A stretch of 64,000 nucleotides of DNA from Clostridium pasteurianum (GTDB taxonomy: Bacteria; Bacillota; Clostridia; Clostridiales; Clostridiaceae). Position 1 is the first letter of the stretch. Every line of letters starts with the position of its first letter. Shown here one piece after another: positions 33,923-43,116 of the stretch. Position numbers and translations under genes: made by a program. Location: NCBI RefSeq assembly GCF_001705235.1, contig NZ_MCGV01000001.1, positions 744,001 through 808,000 of the forward strand, in the 5' to 3' direction. Under the pieces are notes generated by a model. That model ran no database searches and was not told the DNA's origin. It was given only the letters and a program-made list of their open reading frames with translations.

Positions 33923-35455
33923 TTAATATTTAAAATCCGTTCTAAAAGGGCTAGCCGGCAGGCCACTTTTATTATAAAGATTAACCTCATCATAATTTTT
34001 CCAGCCATATCTCACTTTCTTAGGATTTTTAATGTTTTTATTATAAACTATAACCTTATTTCCACCATCGATATAAGCTTTTGCATAAACAAACTTATTA
34101 TCTTCGCCACTTATTTCAAAACCTTTAAGCTCATCTCCACCTTTTATTACAAGACTATCGTCCCTTGTAAAATCAAAATATATTATTATCCTGCCAGCTT
34201 CAATTTCCATACTCTTATAAATAGGAGAATATCCATTTATATTTTCTTTATAAATTCTATTTCTCACCATAAGAGCTAACCTTTCACCTATAGGTTTTTT
34301 ATTCACAGGATGAATATTAAATTTTTCTCCACAATCTATAGTCACGATCATATCCGTGTTTTCAGTATTTCTCATAACAGATAATTGATTATCTCTTAGA
34401 ATTGCCCAACTGTTTTTAGGCTTTTCTTCCTTATCATCATAATAATATGGTAATTGCACAAATACAAATTTTAACTTTGGATTTTTAAAATCCTCTCTCC
34501 AATTTTCTATTAAACAGTTAAATAATTTTTTATACAAAGTGCAGTTCTGTGTATCTTCTTCGCCTTGATACCATAAAACAGCTTTCACCTTATATGGAAC
34601 CACTTTTCTAAACATAGTACTGTACAATCCTGAAGGACGCAAATATGACTTTTTACCAAATGGAGGTGGCCAAGGAGTATGTCCTACTGCCTTTTTCACT
34701 TCACTCATTGACTTGTGCGGATTATCTTTCTTGTACTTTTCTAATTTGCAATTGTATTTTTGAACAACCTTTAAATATTCACTATTTCTTTTATCTTCCT
34801 CTTCTTCCGTCATATCCTTTACTGCATCTAAATAATCATCTAAATAAGCCTTTTTAATACTCTCATCTCGTAAAAGATACCTTTCATCAATCCAACAGGA
34901 AGCTGAAGTTCCCCCTTTATTGCAGCTTATTATACCTATAGGTACATTTACATATTTATACAAGTTCTTTGCAAAATAGTGTGCTACTGCAGAAAAATTT
35001 TCTGAGCTTTCTGGAGAACATGTCTCCCACTTCCCCTCCTCAAAGTTAGGTATTCGCTTATTTTCATCTTCATATTCTATTTGAGGAACACTATAATAAC
35101 GTATATTCTCTGAATATGAATGCTCTATTTCTTCTTTACCATACATAGAATCTTTAAGCTTATATTCCATATTAGACTGTCCCGCTGCAATAAATACATC
35201 ACCAATTAATATATTTTTTAGAACCATTTCGTAACTTCCACAGATAACTTTCATATCAAATGGTCCTCCTGCATTAAGCACATCTAATATTATATTCCAT
35301 TTTCCGTTTACACATATAGTTTCCTGCTTTTGTGAGCAAAATTCGACTTGTACCTTCTCACCATCTATTGCTGTTCCCCATATTGGAACTTTACTTTCTC
35401 TCTGGAGAACCATATTATCTGTAAACATAGAATTTAATTTGAACATCTTTTTCAC
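33923..35455 (-). CDS. Sialate O-acetylesterase-like SGNH carbohydrate esterase (intracellular)
   Basis: 510 residues. SGNH-hydrolase signatures: nucleophile Ser in AAGQSNMEY (about 88-96), GTSASCWIDE, LWYQGEEDTQNC (about 290-301) and the Asp/His region IDCGEKFNIHPVNK (about 371-384). The N-terminus is a beta domain without signal peptide, so it acts in the cytoplasm. As last gene of a cellobiose-type PTS operon it probably removes acetyl groups from imported acetylated oligosaccharides (for example from xylan or glucomannan) so that the glucosidase can act; sialate is an unlikely substrate here. 18 nt after the ROK kinase gene. Confidence 0.87.
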   Translation of the reverse strand: MKKMFKLNSMFTDNMVLQRESKVPIWGTAIDGEKVQVEFCSQKQETICVNGKWNIILDVLNAGGPFDMKVICGSYEMVLKNILIGDVFIAAGQSNMEYKLKDSMYGKEEIEHSYSENIRYYSVPQIEYEDENKRIPNFEEGKWETCSPESSENFSAVAHYFAKNLYKYVNVPIGIISCNKGGTSASCWIDERYLLRDESIKKAYLDDYLDAVKDMTEEEEDKRNSEYLKVVQKYNCKLEKYKKDNPHKSMSEVKKAVGHTPWPPPFGKKSYLRPSGLYSTMFRKVVPYKVKAVLWYQGEEDTQNCTLYKKLFNCLIENWREDFKNPKLKFVFVQLPYYYDDKEEKPKNSWAILRDNQLSVMRNTENTDMIVTIDCGEKFNIHPVNKKPIGERLALMVRNRIYKENINGYSPIYKSMEIEAGRIIIYFDFTRDDSLVIKGGDELKGFEISGEDNKFVYAKAYIDGGNKVIVYNKNIKNPKKVRYGWKNYDEVNLYNKSGLPASPFRTDFKY

Positions 35456-35473
35456 AGTTTTCTCTCCTTTAAA

Positions 35474-36352
35474 CTACTGATTTAAAAAATTATATACTGC
35501 TCCAATTAAGTTGGCATCATTTTCGAACCTGCATTTTTTTACATTTGGTTTCACTTTAGCAATTTTAACTTTTTTTAGTATCATATCTATATGTTTATTT
35601 ATATTATCTATTAAGTCTTCCCTGGCACTTATCGCTCCACCTATTATGGTCATTTGTGGATCATACGCATATTGAATGTTGTATATGGCCTTTGCTAAAT
35701 TATCATACATAACTTCAATTTCCCTTTTAGCTATTTCATCCCCATTTTCCTTGAGCTTAAATGCCATTTCACCATTAACCTCAATGTCTGGTATTTTTTT
35801 TGCTTTAGCAACTCTCTTTGCCATTTCCACTGTAGATGCCGCATTACTTAACGTAGTATAATCATCTGATACAATCATATATCCAAATTCTCCGCCATGA
35901 AGATTTGCTCCTTTATGAATCTTTTTATTCTTTACAACTGCTCCACCTATTCCAGATCCGCATATCATGAAAACCACATCATTTAAGCCCTCTGCAGCCC
36001 CCTTCCATACTTCCCCTAGTGCTGCACAGTTAGCATCATTCTCCATTGACACCTTAAATCCTAGAGTATCACTTATCTTTTTCTTTATATTAAATCCATG
36101 TATGCATGGAACTGCACTAAATCCGCCTATTATTCCAGTATCATTATTAACAGCTCCAGGGAGGCTCATTCCAACACCTCTAATATCGTATTTCTTCTGA
36201 AACATTACTTTAACATCATTTAACTTACTTATAAGAACTTCAACATCATCTTTGGGCGTCTTAAATTTTCCCTTTTCTAAAATCTCTCCATTTTCATTAA
36301 CCATACCATATTTTATACTAGTTCCACCTACATCAAAACTCAATATGTCCAT
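35474..36352 (-). CDS. ROK-family sugar kinase (glucokinase-like)
   Basis: 292 residues, no HTH, so a kinase rather than a repressor. ATP motif LSFDVGGTSIKYGMV (about 4-18), catalytic Asp in MENDANCAALGE (about 101-112), and phosphate 2 segment MICGSGIGGAVV (about 128). The usual ROK zinc cysteines are missing (region reads HGGEFGYMIVSDDYTT), as in some beta-glucoside kinases. In this operon it could phosphorylate glucose released from cellobiose phosphate. Start ATG 36352 has GAGGTGA upstream; an in-frame GTG at 36364 overlaps it. Confidence 0.88.
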   Translation of the reverse strand: MDILSFDVGGTSIKYGMVNENGEILEKGKFKTPKDDVEVLISKLNDVKVMFQKKYDIRGVGMSLPGAVNNDTGIIGGFSAVPCIHGFNIKKKISDTLGFKVSMENDANCAALGEVWKGAAEGLNDVVFMICGSGIGGAVVKNKKIHKGANLHGGEFGYMIVSDDYTTLSNAASTVEMAKRVAKAKKIPDIEVNGEMAFKLKENGDEIAKREIEVMYDNLAKAIYNIQYAYDPQMTIIGGAISAREDLIDNINKHIDMILKKVKIAKVKPNVKKCRFENDANLIGAVYNFLNQ

Positions 36353-36376
36353 AATCACATTCACCTCTACAATAAC

Positions 36377-37768
36377 TTAGTTAAAACCACCATTCTCAGT
36401 TAAACTTTTAAACCAATGTCCAGATTTCTTTATGGTTTTTCTTTGAGTAGCTAAATCAAGCTCTATAAAACCATATCTGTTTTTATAAGCATTGCTCCAT
36501 GACCAGCAGTCAATAGGGGTCCATAAGTGATATCCAAAACATTTTGAACCTTTTTTTATACCTTTATTTAAAAATGCTAAATGCTCCTTTATAAAATCTA
36601 TTCTATAGTCATCCTCAATAGTGCCATATCTATTTTTAAACTTTTCTTCTCCTTCAACACCCATTCCATTTTCTGAAACATACCATGGTATATTATTGTA
36701 ATTATCCCTTATATTTATAGCTATATCATACATAGCCTCCGGGTATATCTCCCATCCCCTATATGGGTTAATTCGCCTATTGGGCATAATATAATTTTCA
36801 AAATATTTATCGGGTTTCCAACCGTTTTCTGCATAAGGTTCTTCCCTCTTTTTTATTCTTCTAGGCTGATAATAATTAATTCCTAAAAAATCTACAGTAT
36901 TGTTTTTTATTATATCAATTTCATCATCTGAAGACTCCCAAATTACATTATCATTTTTTAGCATTTCTACAAGCTCTAATGGAAATTTTCCTTTTACAGC
37001 TGTATCCAAAAACATTCTATTATAAAACATATCTGCAAAATTTGCTGCTTTAACATCTTCCTTTTCCTCACTTCTAGCGTAAGATGGTGTCAAGTTTAAA
37101 ATAGTTCCTATTTTCCCTCCATCTTTATTGTATCCACCTTCTTTAAAGGTTTTTATAGCTTTAGCAGAAGCAAGATTTAAATTATAAGCTACCTGAACGG
37201 CCTTTTTTCCATCAACTAATTTAGGGTAGTGAAACTGTTCTAAATATTGCCCCTCAACTACAACTATAGGTTCATTAAATGTGGTCCAATATTTAACCTT
37301 ATGAGAAAATAACTCAAAACATTTATTTGCAAAACCATTAAACAATTCAACTACATGTTTAGATTCCCAGCCTCCATACTTTTCATAAAGTTCCACTGGA
37401 AGATCAAAATGATGTAAATTTATGATAGGCGTCATGCCTAATTTTATACATTCATCAATAACATCATTGTAAAATCTAATCCCATCTTCACAAGGTTCAA
37501 AGGTTTCAAAATCCTTGATAAGCCTTGTCCATTGTATAGAAGTTCTAAAGGAATTAAATCCTATACTTTTCATCATAGCTAAATCTTCCTTATAACTATT
37601 GTAAAAGTTAGATGCAACATTTGGACCTACTCTATTAAAAAACGCCTCAGGTTCTGTATCATACCAGTAATCAAATACACTTTTATGTTCTTTATTAAAT
37701 CTACCTTCTGATTGAGGTCCCGATGTAGCCGCTCCCCACCAAAAGTTTTTAGGAAATTCGTATTTCAA
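36377..37768 (-). CDS. GH1 6-phospho-beta-glucosidase (PTS system 1)
   Basis: 463 residues, full-length GH1. Acid/base Glu in WTTFNEPIV (about 167-175) and nucleophile Glu in YVSENGMGV (about 362-370); substrate residues in FWWGAATSGPQSEG and NLHHFDLP. Near the C-terminus WSNAYKNRYGF has the Ser/Lys/Tyr pattern that binds the 6-phosphate in phospho-glucosidases. Splits phosphorylated cellobiose-type sugars delivered by the PTS. The start is TTG 37768, with GGAGG 8 nt upstream; an earlier in-frame TTG at 37783 lies in the ribosome site. Confidence 0.93.
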   Translation of the reverse strand: MKYEFPKNFWWGAATSGPQSEGRFNKEHKSVFDYWYDTEPEAFFNRVGPNVASNFYNSYKEDLAMMKSIGFNSFRTSIQWTRLIKDFETFEPCEDGIRFYNDVIDECIKLGMTPIINLHHFDLPVELYEKYGGWESKHVVELFNGFANKCFELFSHKVKYWTTFNEPIVVVEGQYLEQFHYPKLVDGKKAVQVAYNLNLASAKAIKTFKEGGYNKDGGKIGTILNLTPSYARSEEKEDVKAANFADMFYNRMFLDTAVKGKFPLELVEMLKNDNVIWESSDDEIDIIKNNTVDFLGINYYQPRRIKKREEPYAENGWKPDKYFENYIMPNRRINPYRGWEIYPEAMYDIAINIRDNYNNIPWYVSENGMGVEGEEKFKNRYGTIEDDYRIDFIKEHLAFLNKGIKKGSKCFGYHLWTPIDCWSWSNAYKNRYGFIELDLATQRKTIKKSGHWFKSLTENGGFN

Positions 37769-37802
37769 TTTATCGCCCTCCAACTTTTATAGTAAATTAA
37801 CA

Positions 37803-38111
37803 TTATTTATTTTCATATATTTTTATAAATCTTTCTGTAAGCTCTATAACCGTACTAGCAGACATAAAATGATCTTGAGCATGTATTAAAAGAATGGTTT
37901 TTTCAATAGTTTCACCATTTACTTCCCTATTTAAAAGACCTGTCTGTATTTCGTGAGCTTTGTGTAATTCCTCTTTAGATTCTTTATACTTTTCTCTAGC
38001 TTCTTTTATTTTTCCGCCTTCTGCAAGCATTATAGCTTGAAGTGCAATGGACTTTGCATTACCTGCTATATAAATAAGTTCCATTGCTTTTTCCGCATCC
38101 TTTTCATTCAT
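37803..38111 (-). CDS. PTS lactose/cellobiose-type IIA component (system 1)
   Basis: 102 residues, all helical, with the phosphorylated His in LIHAQDHFMSAS (about 72-83) and the Asp beside it. It passes phosphate from HPr to the IIB component. Lies 16 nt after the IIC gene; part of operon IIB-IIC-IIA-GH1-kinase-esterase. Confidence 0.94.
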   Translation of the reverse strand: MNEKDAEKAMELIYIAGNAKSIALQAIMLAEGGKIKEAREKYKESKEELHKAHEIQTGLLNREVNGETIEKTILLIHAQDHFMSASTVIELTERFIKIYENK

Positions 38112-38127
38112 ACTAGTGGCCTCCTTA

Positions 38128-39501
38128 TTATTTTGCTGTTTCTTTATTTTTCTGTTTCTTTAATTCCATCATATCTGCAATTTTAACAAATGGAAGATAA
38201 ATTAATATAGCTATAACTAAATTTATTAGCTGAACAAGTGCACCTTTAAAAGTTCCTGTAAATAGTACTCCAGATATTAGTGGTGGAACTGTCCATGGAA
38301 CATTGTTAGTTATAACAGGTATAAATCCTATCTTAGTGAAAAAAACTGCTATATAAAAGCAAAGTGGCTGAACCAATACAAAAGGAATAAAGTAAATAGG
38401 ATTCAATATTATTGGAAGCCCAAATGTAATAGGTTCACTTATGTTAAATATCGCTGGTGCTAAAGCTATTTTACTTACTTGTTTATTTTGCTTTAATTTT
38501 GAGAATATTAAAAGTGCTAAAACCGGTGCTAAAGCAAATGTTCCTGCTGCAATAGTCGAAAAATTCATGAATAAAGTTGAGTACAAGTGATGTGCAGTTC
38601 CCATCATATTTTCTGTATCTGCAATTCCCCAAGTTACTCCAAATATAGGTCCCCATATTGAAGTTGGATGAATTCCAAACCATTGAAGTAATGGCCAAGT
38701 TATCTGGGAAACCAATGCAAAAGCTGCTGTTCCTGAAATAGCCATAGCCGGCTCCTGAAGTCCTTTTAATAGTAATTCAGGCATAGAAAGTCCGGATACT
38801 TTATTACTTATAGCCGTAAGTATTATATATAGTGATAAAGTTAATAGGCCTGGAACAAGTGATTCAAAACTTCTAGCAACCGCAGGAGGTACTGAATCAG
38901 GCATTTTTATTGATATATCTTTTTGAAGCAGTTTATTATATATATATACTGCTGTTCCTGCTATTAAAAGTCCTGCAAACATCCCCTGTGGTCCTAAAAA
39001 ATTAGGATTTATAACACCACTTATAGGAATATTTTTCTTATTGATTATTGCAGTATAATTCCATGGTAAGCAAACAAAATATGCTGATATTGCATAAAGA
39101 ACTGATACTATATGCTCTTTGTTTTTAGGAAAAAACTTTTTCGAAATAACATAAGAAAATACAACAACTATTAGTAATGCATTTATGGACATTGCACCTT
39201 GAACGAAAAATGAAAACAATGATTGTACATATTTTAAATTATTCATAAAATCTGAGCTCTGCCAGGCTGACTGGCTTCCAAATATTACTTTTCCCAGATT
39301 CAAACCAGAACTGCCAAATATAATTCCATTAGGATCTAAGAATACACTGTTAATCATAGTGGCAAAACCTGCTATCATAATAACTGATGAAACAAGGACA
39401 AAAGAATCTCTTAGTGCTAAAAGTAATTTATTCCCCGCTACTTTTCCTACTATCATTGTGAACTTTTGCTGAAACGTATTAAATCTCTTATTGTTCTCCA
39501 T
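38128..39501 (-). CDS. PTS lactose/cellobiose-type IIC membrane permease (system 1)
   Basis: 457 residues with about ten membrane segments. Family features: N-terminal KLLLALRDSFVLVSSVIM helix, MPDSVPPAVARSFESL (about 202-217) and NISEPITFGLPIILNPI (about 351-367), the substrate-binding loop of the Lac/Cel permeases. Imports beta-linked disaccharides while they are phosphorylated. It sits 42 nt after the IIB gene. Confidence 0.95.
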   Translation of the reverse strand: MENNKRFNTFQQKFTMIVGKVAGNKLLLALRDSFVLVSSVIMIAGFATMINSVFLDPNGIIFGSSGLNLGKVIFGSQSAWQSSDFMNNLKYVQSLFSFFVQGAMSINALLIVVVFSYVISKKFFPKNKEHIVSVLYAISAYFVCLPWNYTAIINKKNIPISGVINPNFLGPQGMFAGLLIAGTAVYIYNKLLQKDISIKMPDSVPPAVARSFESLVPGLLTLSLYIILTAISNKVSGLSMPELLLKGLQEPAMAISGTAAFALVSQITWPLLQWFGIHPTSIWGPIFGVTWGIADTENMMGTAHHLYSTLFMNFSTIAAGTFALAPVLALLIFSKLKQNKQVSKIALAPAIFNISEPITFGLPIILNPIYFIPFVLVQPLCFYIAVFFTKIGFIPVITNNVPWTVPPLISGVLFTGTFKGALVQLINLVIAILIYLPFVKIADMMELKKQKNKETAK

Positions 39502-39543
39502 TTCTTTTTCTCCTTCCTAATTAAAAATTATTTTAATTAGCTT

Positions 39544-39840
39544 TTATAATTCTCTCTCAAGTTTATCAATTATTTTGTTTCCATCCATAGAACCAAATTC
39601 AGCCATAGTAAGTAATATTACTTTTTTGTCTGGATATTTATCCTTAACCTGATCATATGCCCATGAAATTTGAGGGCCTATCATTATAACGTCTACATCA
39701 TCTTCGACCTCATCTATCATTGCAAAATCAAAAGCCTCAATTACATTGCCTGTTATTCCTTTCTCTGCATAAGCTTTCTGCATTTTTTTAGCTAATAAAC
39801 TTGTTGAAAAACCCCCACTACAAAACAACGAAATTTTCAT
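39544..39840 (-). CDS. PTS lactose/cellobiose-type IIB component (system 1)
   Basis: 98 residues. The phosphorylated Cys is in LFCSGGFSTSLLAKKM (Cys 7) and the P-loop-like turn follows; MIGPQISWAY is the family's central strand. First gene of the operon, with a sigma-54 promoter 65 nt upstream of the start. Confidence 0.95.
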   Translation of the reverse strand: MKISLFCSGGFSTSLLAKKMQKAYAEKGITGNVIEAFDFAMIDEVEDDVDVIMIGPQISWAYDQVKDKYPDKKVILLTMAEFGSMDGNKIIDKLEREL

Positions 39841-39904
39841 AATATATTTCCCCTTTCATAATTAAAAATTATAAATTCATATCATTTCTTACACTACTTT
39901 AATA

Positions 39905-39921
39905 TAGCAATTACCATGCCA
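39905..39921 (-). promoter_or_regulatory. Sigma-54 promoter of PTS operon 1
   Basis: Minus strand TGGCATGGTAATTGCTA: -24 GG and -12 GC separated by exactly 10 nt, close to the consensus TGGCAC-N5-TTGCA. Predicted transcript start is about 50 nt before the IIB gene. The neighbouring regulator gene encodes a sigma-54 activator. Confidence 0.88.
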
Positions 39922-39995
39922 TAATATATTTCATTTTAAATAAACTGTAACTTTTTTATCTTCAAACAGTACTAAAGCCCATTATTACACGAATT

Positions 39996-40035
39996 AAGAG
40001 ACTACTACAAAAATTTAATTTTCTAGCAGTCTCTT
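39996..40035 (-). terminator. Terminator downstream of regulator 1
   Basis: AAGAGACT (39996-40003) pairs with AGTCTCTT (40028-40035), with further pairing inside the long loop. It isolates the regulator transcript from the sigma-54 promoter; the activator array lies between it and the regulator's stop codon. Confidence 0.65.
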
Positions 40036-40086
40036 TTGGTTATTACCATATTTGTTATCATATTTTGTACAGAAACCGTTTTAATT

Positions 40087-40155
40087 CATACACATATAAC
40101 TTTTTTCATACACATTATTCATTAATTTTTACACATACTATTTTTTTCATACACA
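40087..40155. promoter_or_regulatory. Upstream activator array of PTS operon 1 (four CATACACA-type sites)
   Basis: CATACACA at 40087, 40107 and 40148 and TTTACACA at 40128: four sites spaced 20-21 nt, i.e. two helical turns, all in the same direction, 165-235 nt upstream of the -24/-12 promoter. This is the geometry expected for binding of an oligomeric sigma-54 activator. The same hexamer occurs as a TGTG-N6-CACA palindrome in front of regulator 1 itself (42953-42970). Confidence 0.7.
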
Positions 40156-40161
40156 ATAGTA

Positions 40162-42933
40162 CTATTCTCTTATACCCTTAATCAAAATAATAATATAGCA
40201 GCATTGTTCTATAGAAAATTTCACATCAAAAGCATCTTCTATAATATACATTTCCTCATCTATTACCTTAATCTCTTCACTATAATTATCCATAATATGC
40301 TTAGCATTCCTACATTCCTTTAAAACTTCTCCCATTTTCAATTTTTCTATACCGCAGGCTATATGAAATGCAAGACCTATTTTTTTATCCACATTTACTT
40401 TTATCTCAAGTCTCTCTTCTATATTTTTAATAAATACTAAAATTAATTTTTCAAATTCTTCAAAATCATACGCAGTTATGTCATCTTTTAAGTTATCTAA
40501 CATTAAAGTTACTTCTTTATCTGAATTTTCCTCTACCTTCTCATTTAACAAATTACTATTTATGTTATTTACTAAAACTTGAATATTATTATATTTGTTG
40601 TCCTTAAAAAGTTCACTTACAGAAATATAAGGTATACCATAAATTTTAGGATTTACAGTTCCAACTATACACAAAATATTTTTTTCCTGCGATATTTTAT
40701 TTATTTTAAAATTCATATCCTCTTCATTAACTATAGACATAGGCAAAACTTCAATATTTTTATCCTCAAAATTCACATTGTCTTCAATCATTTTTTTAAG
40801 TTTCATGGCACTGCCTTCTCCGGTCATACACATAGTTATTATTATATTATCCATATCGAGCGCTGCATTATTAAATGAATTTCTTTCATAATATATTGAA
40901 TATCCTATCTTATCCACAACCTCCTTAAAAATCACATCTATATTACTTTCAAGTACTGCTTTTCTTGAACATTCAAGTCCAATTAACGTTGTAACCATGT
41001 CAATAACTTTAATTTTAATTCCAGTATCTTCGCTAATTAATTCTCCAAACATACCAAGTGATCCCATATCAACAAGAAGCAGTACTCCAGCGCCTTGATC
41101 TATTTGTATTATCAATTCTTTTAACTCTTCATATGCTTTATCTGTAGATTTGCTAAGAGGCATGTCATAAGAATAAGTATTATTTTCTCCTACTAGCTTA
41201 TTTACAACATCTACCATAGACGAAGCAGTACTAACGCCATGCATAGCTATTAAAACAACAGGCTTATTTAATTCCTTATCTTCATTCATTATGTCATTGC
41301 AAATAAACATTGTGAGAAATCCAACTTCATCTAGTGGAAACTTTATCCCCTTTTCCTTTTCTATTATACTTGCAAATCTCATGCTTACAGCGTATTCATC
41401 AGGATGCTTTTCTATTATTTCACTTAATTTATAATTAATTATTTTCTTTCCATGCCTTACTCTTTCGAGAGAAGAAGATAAATGCATTGCAAGTCCATAA
41501 AATACTTTTTGTGGAAATAATCTATTAAGCTCCTTACCTGCATATTTAATAAATTTCTCAACAATAGAAATAACACTTTCATCTACAACCTTTAGTAATT
41601 CATCTCTGTTTACTGTTGTATCAATTTTGTATATGTATCTTTTAAAATAATTATCTACATCTATGCTCATAATCATTTGTATATCTTTATCGCTTATTCC
41701 ACGCTTTTTAAGCTCTTCTATTCTCTTTTCAATTTCTTCATAGAAGGTACTTGTAATCTTATTGTCACCCTTTTCTACAAGCTTCTCTATTCCCCTTGGA
41801 GTATACACATAAGTTGTATCTTCATTTACAAGCTCATTTATTTCATTCTTATGTTTCTTGTAATTTAGTAACCCCTTTTTAACATATTGATTAAAATCTG
41901 ATATATCAACCTCTATCTTCTTATTACCCTTAGATACACATCTTAAAAAAGCATTAGCACAACCAAGCTGTATATCATTTTTAAGCTGTCCGATATTTCC
42001 AACACAATTGTACAAAAGCAAAGACTTAATAATCTCAGGTGTTGCACATATCTCCCTTTTTATTCTAGTTGATTCAATTTTAAAGAATTCCCCAATAAGC
42101 TCAAATCTTTCAGCCAGAGTTCTTTCCTTTAAATATGGAAGCGTAATTATCATTGGAATTCTCCTTAAAAGCGTTGGCAAAAGAAAATCCTCAACCTTTT
42201 CTGTAGTTGCACAAATTATGAGTACGTTTACTTTCTTAGCATTTTTAATCTCACCAAGAGGTTTAAACTCTCCTTTATCAATTATGTAAAAAAGCATTTC
42301 CTGACCTTCTGGTGGTAATCTATGGACTTCATCTAAAAATAGTATACCTCCATCAGCTTCTTCTACAATTCCGCATTTATCACCACTTGCTCCTGTAAAA
42401 GTTCCCTTCTTGTATCCAAAAAGCTGTGACATCAGAAGTTGTGTATTATTAGCAAAATCAGCACAATTAAATGAAATAAATGGTGCATTATATTTTAAAA
42501 TTTTATTTTCAACTGCAAATTTATACATACACTCTGCAAACATAGTCTTTCCAACACCAGTTCCTCCGAGTAGAAGTGTATGAAGTCCTCTAGGAGGATA
42601 CAATATTGCTGCTTTTGCCTGCTGCACGCATTGCTTTAAACTTTTATCACTTCCTATAAGTGCTTTAAAATTTAATCCTTTAACAGCTTCATTTTTATTT
42701 TTAACTGTATTATTTTCTTTAATCAAATATAGTACAGGTTTCTGCTTTAATTTTATTATTTTATCTTCTCTATACATATTATTAAGAAGTGAACTAACAT
42801 AAGTTCTCTGCATATTTAATGCCTTAGATATATATTCAGTTGTACAACCAATTATTTTGCCTTCTTCTTTCTGTTTCTCACAGGTATCACTTAAAAAAGA
42901 AAAAATTATAGTCTCTCTATTATCTCCTTTCAA
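40162..42933 (-). CDS. LevR-like sigma-54 activator with PRD and PTS-like modules (regulator 1)
   Basis: 923 residues. Order: N-terminal HTH (about 1-70), AAA+ sigma-54 activator domain (about 90-330; Walker A GGTGVGKT, sigma-54 contact loop GTFTGA, Walker B ILFLDEVH), PRD1 (about 450-560, His in AMHLSS), EIIA-Man-like domain (about 575-700, His in LIAMHGVST), EIIB-like part (Cys in TMCMTGEGSA, about 740) and PRD2 (about 815-923, His in LAFHIAC). PTS components phosphorylate the His residues to signal sugar supply, and the protein then drives sigma-54 open-complex formation. It lies next to operon 1, which it most likely activates. Confidence 0.94.
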   Translation of the reverse strand: MKGDNRETIIFSFLSDTCEKQKEEGKIIGCTTEYISKALNMQRTYVSSLLNNMYREDKIIKLKQKPVLYLIKENNTVKNKNEAVKGLNFKALIGSDKSLKQCVQQAKAAILYPPRGLHTLLLGGTGVGKTMFAECMYKFAVENKILKYNAPFISFNCADFANNTQLLMSQLFGYKKGTFTGASGDKCGIVEEADGGILFLDEVHRLPPEGQEMLFYIIDKGEFKPLGEIKNAKKVNVLIICATTEKVEDFLLPTLLRRIPMIITLPYLKERTLAERFELIGEFFKIESTRIKREICATPEIIKSLLLYNCVGNIGQLKNDIQLGCANAFLRCVSKGNKKIEVDISDFNQYVKKGLLNYKKHKNEINELVNEDTTYVYTPRGIEKLVEKGDNKITSTFYEEIEKRIEELKKRGISDKDIQMIMSIDVDNYFKRYIYKIDTTVNRDELLKVVDESVISIVEKFIKYAGKELNRLFPQKVFYGLAMHLSSSLERVRHGKKIINYKLSEIIEKHPDEYAVSMRFASIIEKEKGIKFPLDEVGFLTMFICNDIMNEDKELNKPVVLIAMHGVSTASSMVDVVNKLVGENNTYSYDMPLSKSTDKAYEELKELIIQIDQGAGVLLLVDMGSLGMFGELISEDTGIKIKVIDMVTTLIGLECSRKAVLESNIDVIFKEVVDKIGYSIYYERNSFNNAALDMDNIIITMCMTGEGSAMKLKKMIEDNVNFEDKNIEVLPMSIVNEEDMNFKINKISQEKNILCIVGTVNPKIYGIPYISVSELFKDNKYNNIQVLVNNINSNLLNEKVEENSDKEVTLMLDNLKDDITAYDFEEFEKLILVFIKNIEERLEIKVNVDKKIGLAFHIACGIEKLKMGEVLKECRNAKHIMDNYSEEIKVIDEEMYIIEDAFDVKFSIEQCCYIIILIKGIRE

Positions 42934-42952
42934 GTAATCATCTCCTCATCAT

Positions 42953-42970
42953 AATGTGTTCGTACACATT
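42953..42970. promoter_or_regulatory. Palindrome in the leader of regulator 1
   Basis: AATGTG-TTCGTA-CACATT, a perfect 6-bp inverted pair 20 nt before the start codon. Its half CGTACACATT closely matches CATACACATT of the activator array, so regulator 1 may bind here and limit its own synthesis. Confidence 0.55.
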
Positions 42971-43027
42971 TTATCATATATCATTAAGCTTTTAAATGTA
43001 TTTTGTATTATAAAGTCCATCAATGAA

Positions 43028-43060
43028 AAATAGCAAAGACTAAAAATGCCTTTGCTATTT
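43028..43060 (-). terminator. Terminator of the chemoreceptor gene
   Basis: AAATAGCAAAG (43028-43038) with CTTTGCTATTT (43050-43060), a perfect 11-bp stem 57 nt after the stop codon. Confidence 0.65.
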
Positions 43061-43116
43061 CTGCACATTAATTTTTTAATTTTATCACTTTAATCCCTAA
43101 ACATTTCACATTACAA

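Noticed and set aside
33872-34279. 135-codon plus-strand frame opposite the acetylesterase
   Set aside because: Antisense to a well-supported gene, composition of a shadow frame, no ribosome site.
40087-40155. Regularly spaced repeats that could suggest a CRISPR array
   Set aside because: The repeats are only 8-10 nt, the spacing is 20-21 nt and there are no cas genes; phased activator sites upstream of a sigma-54 promoter explain them.
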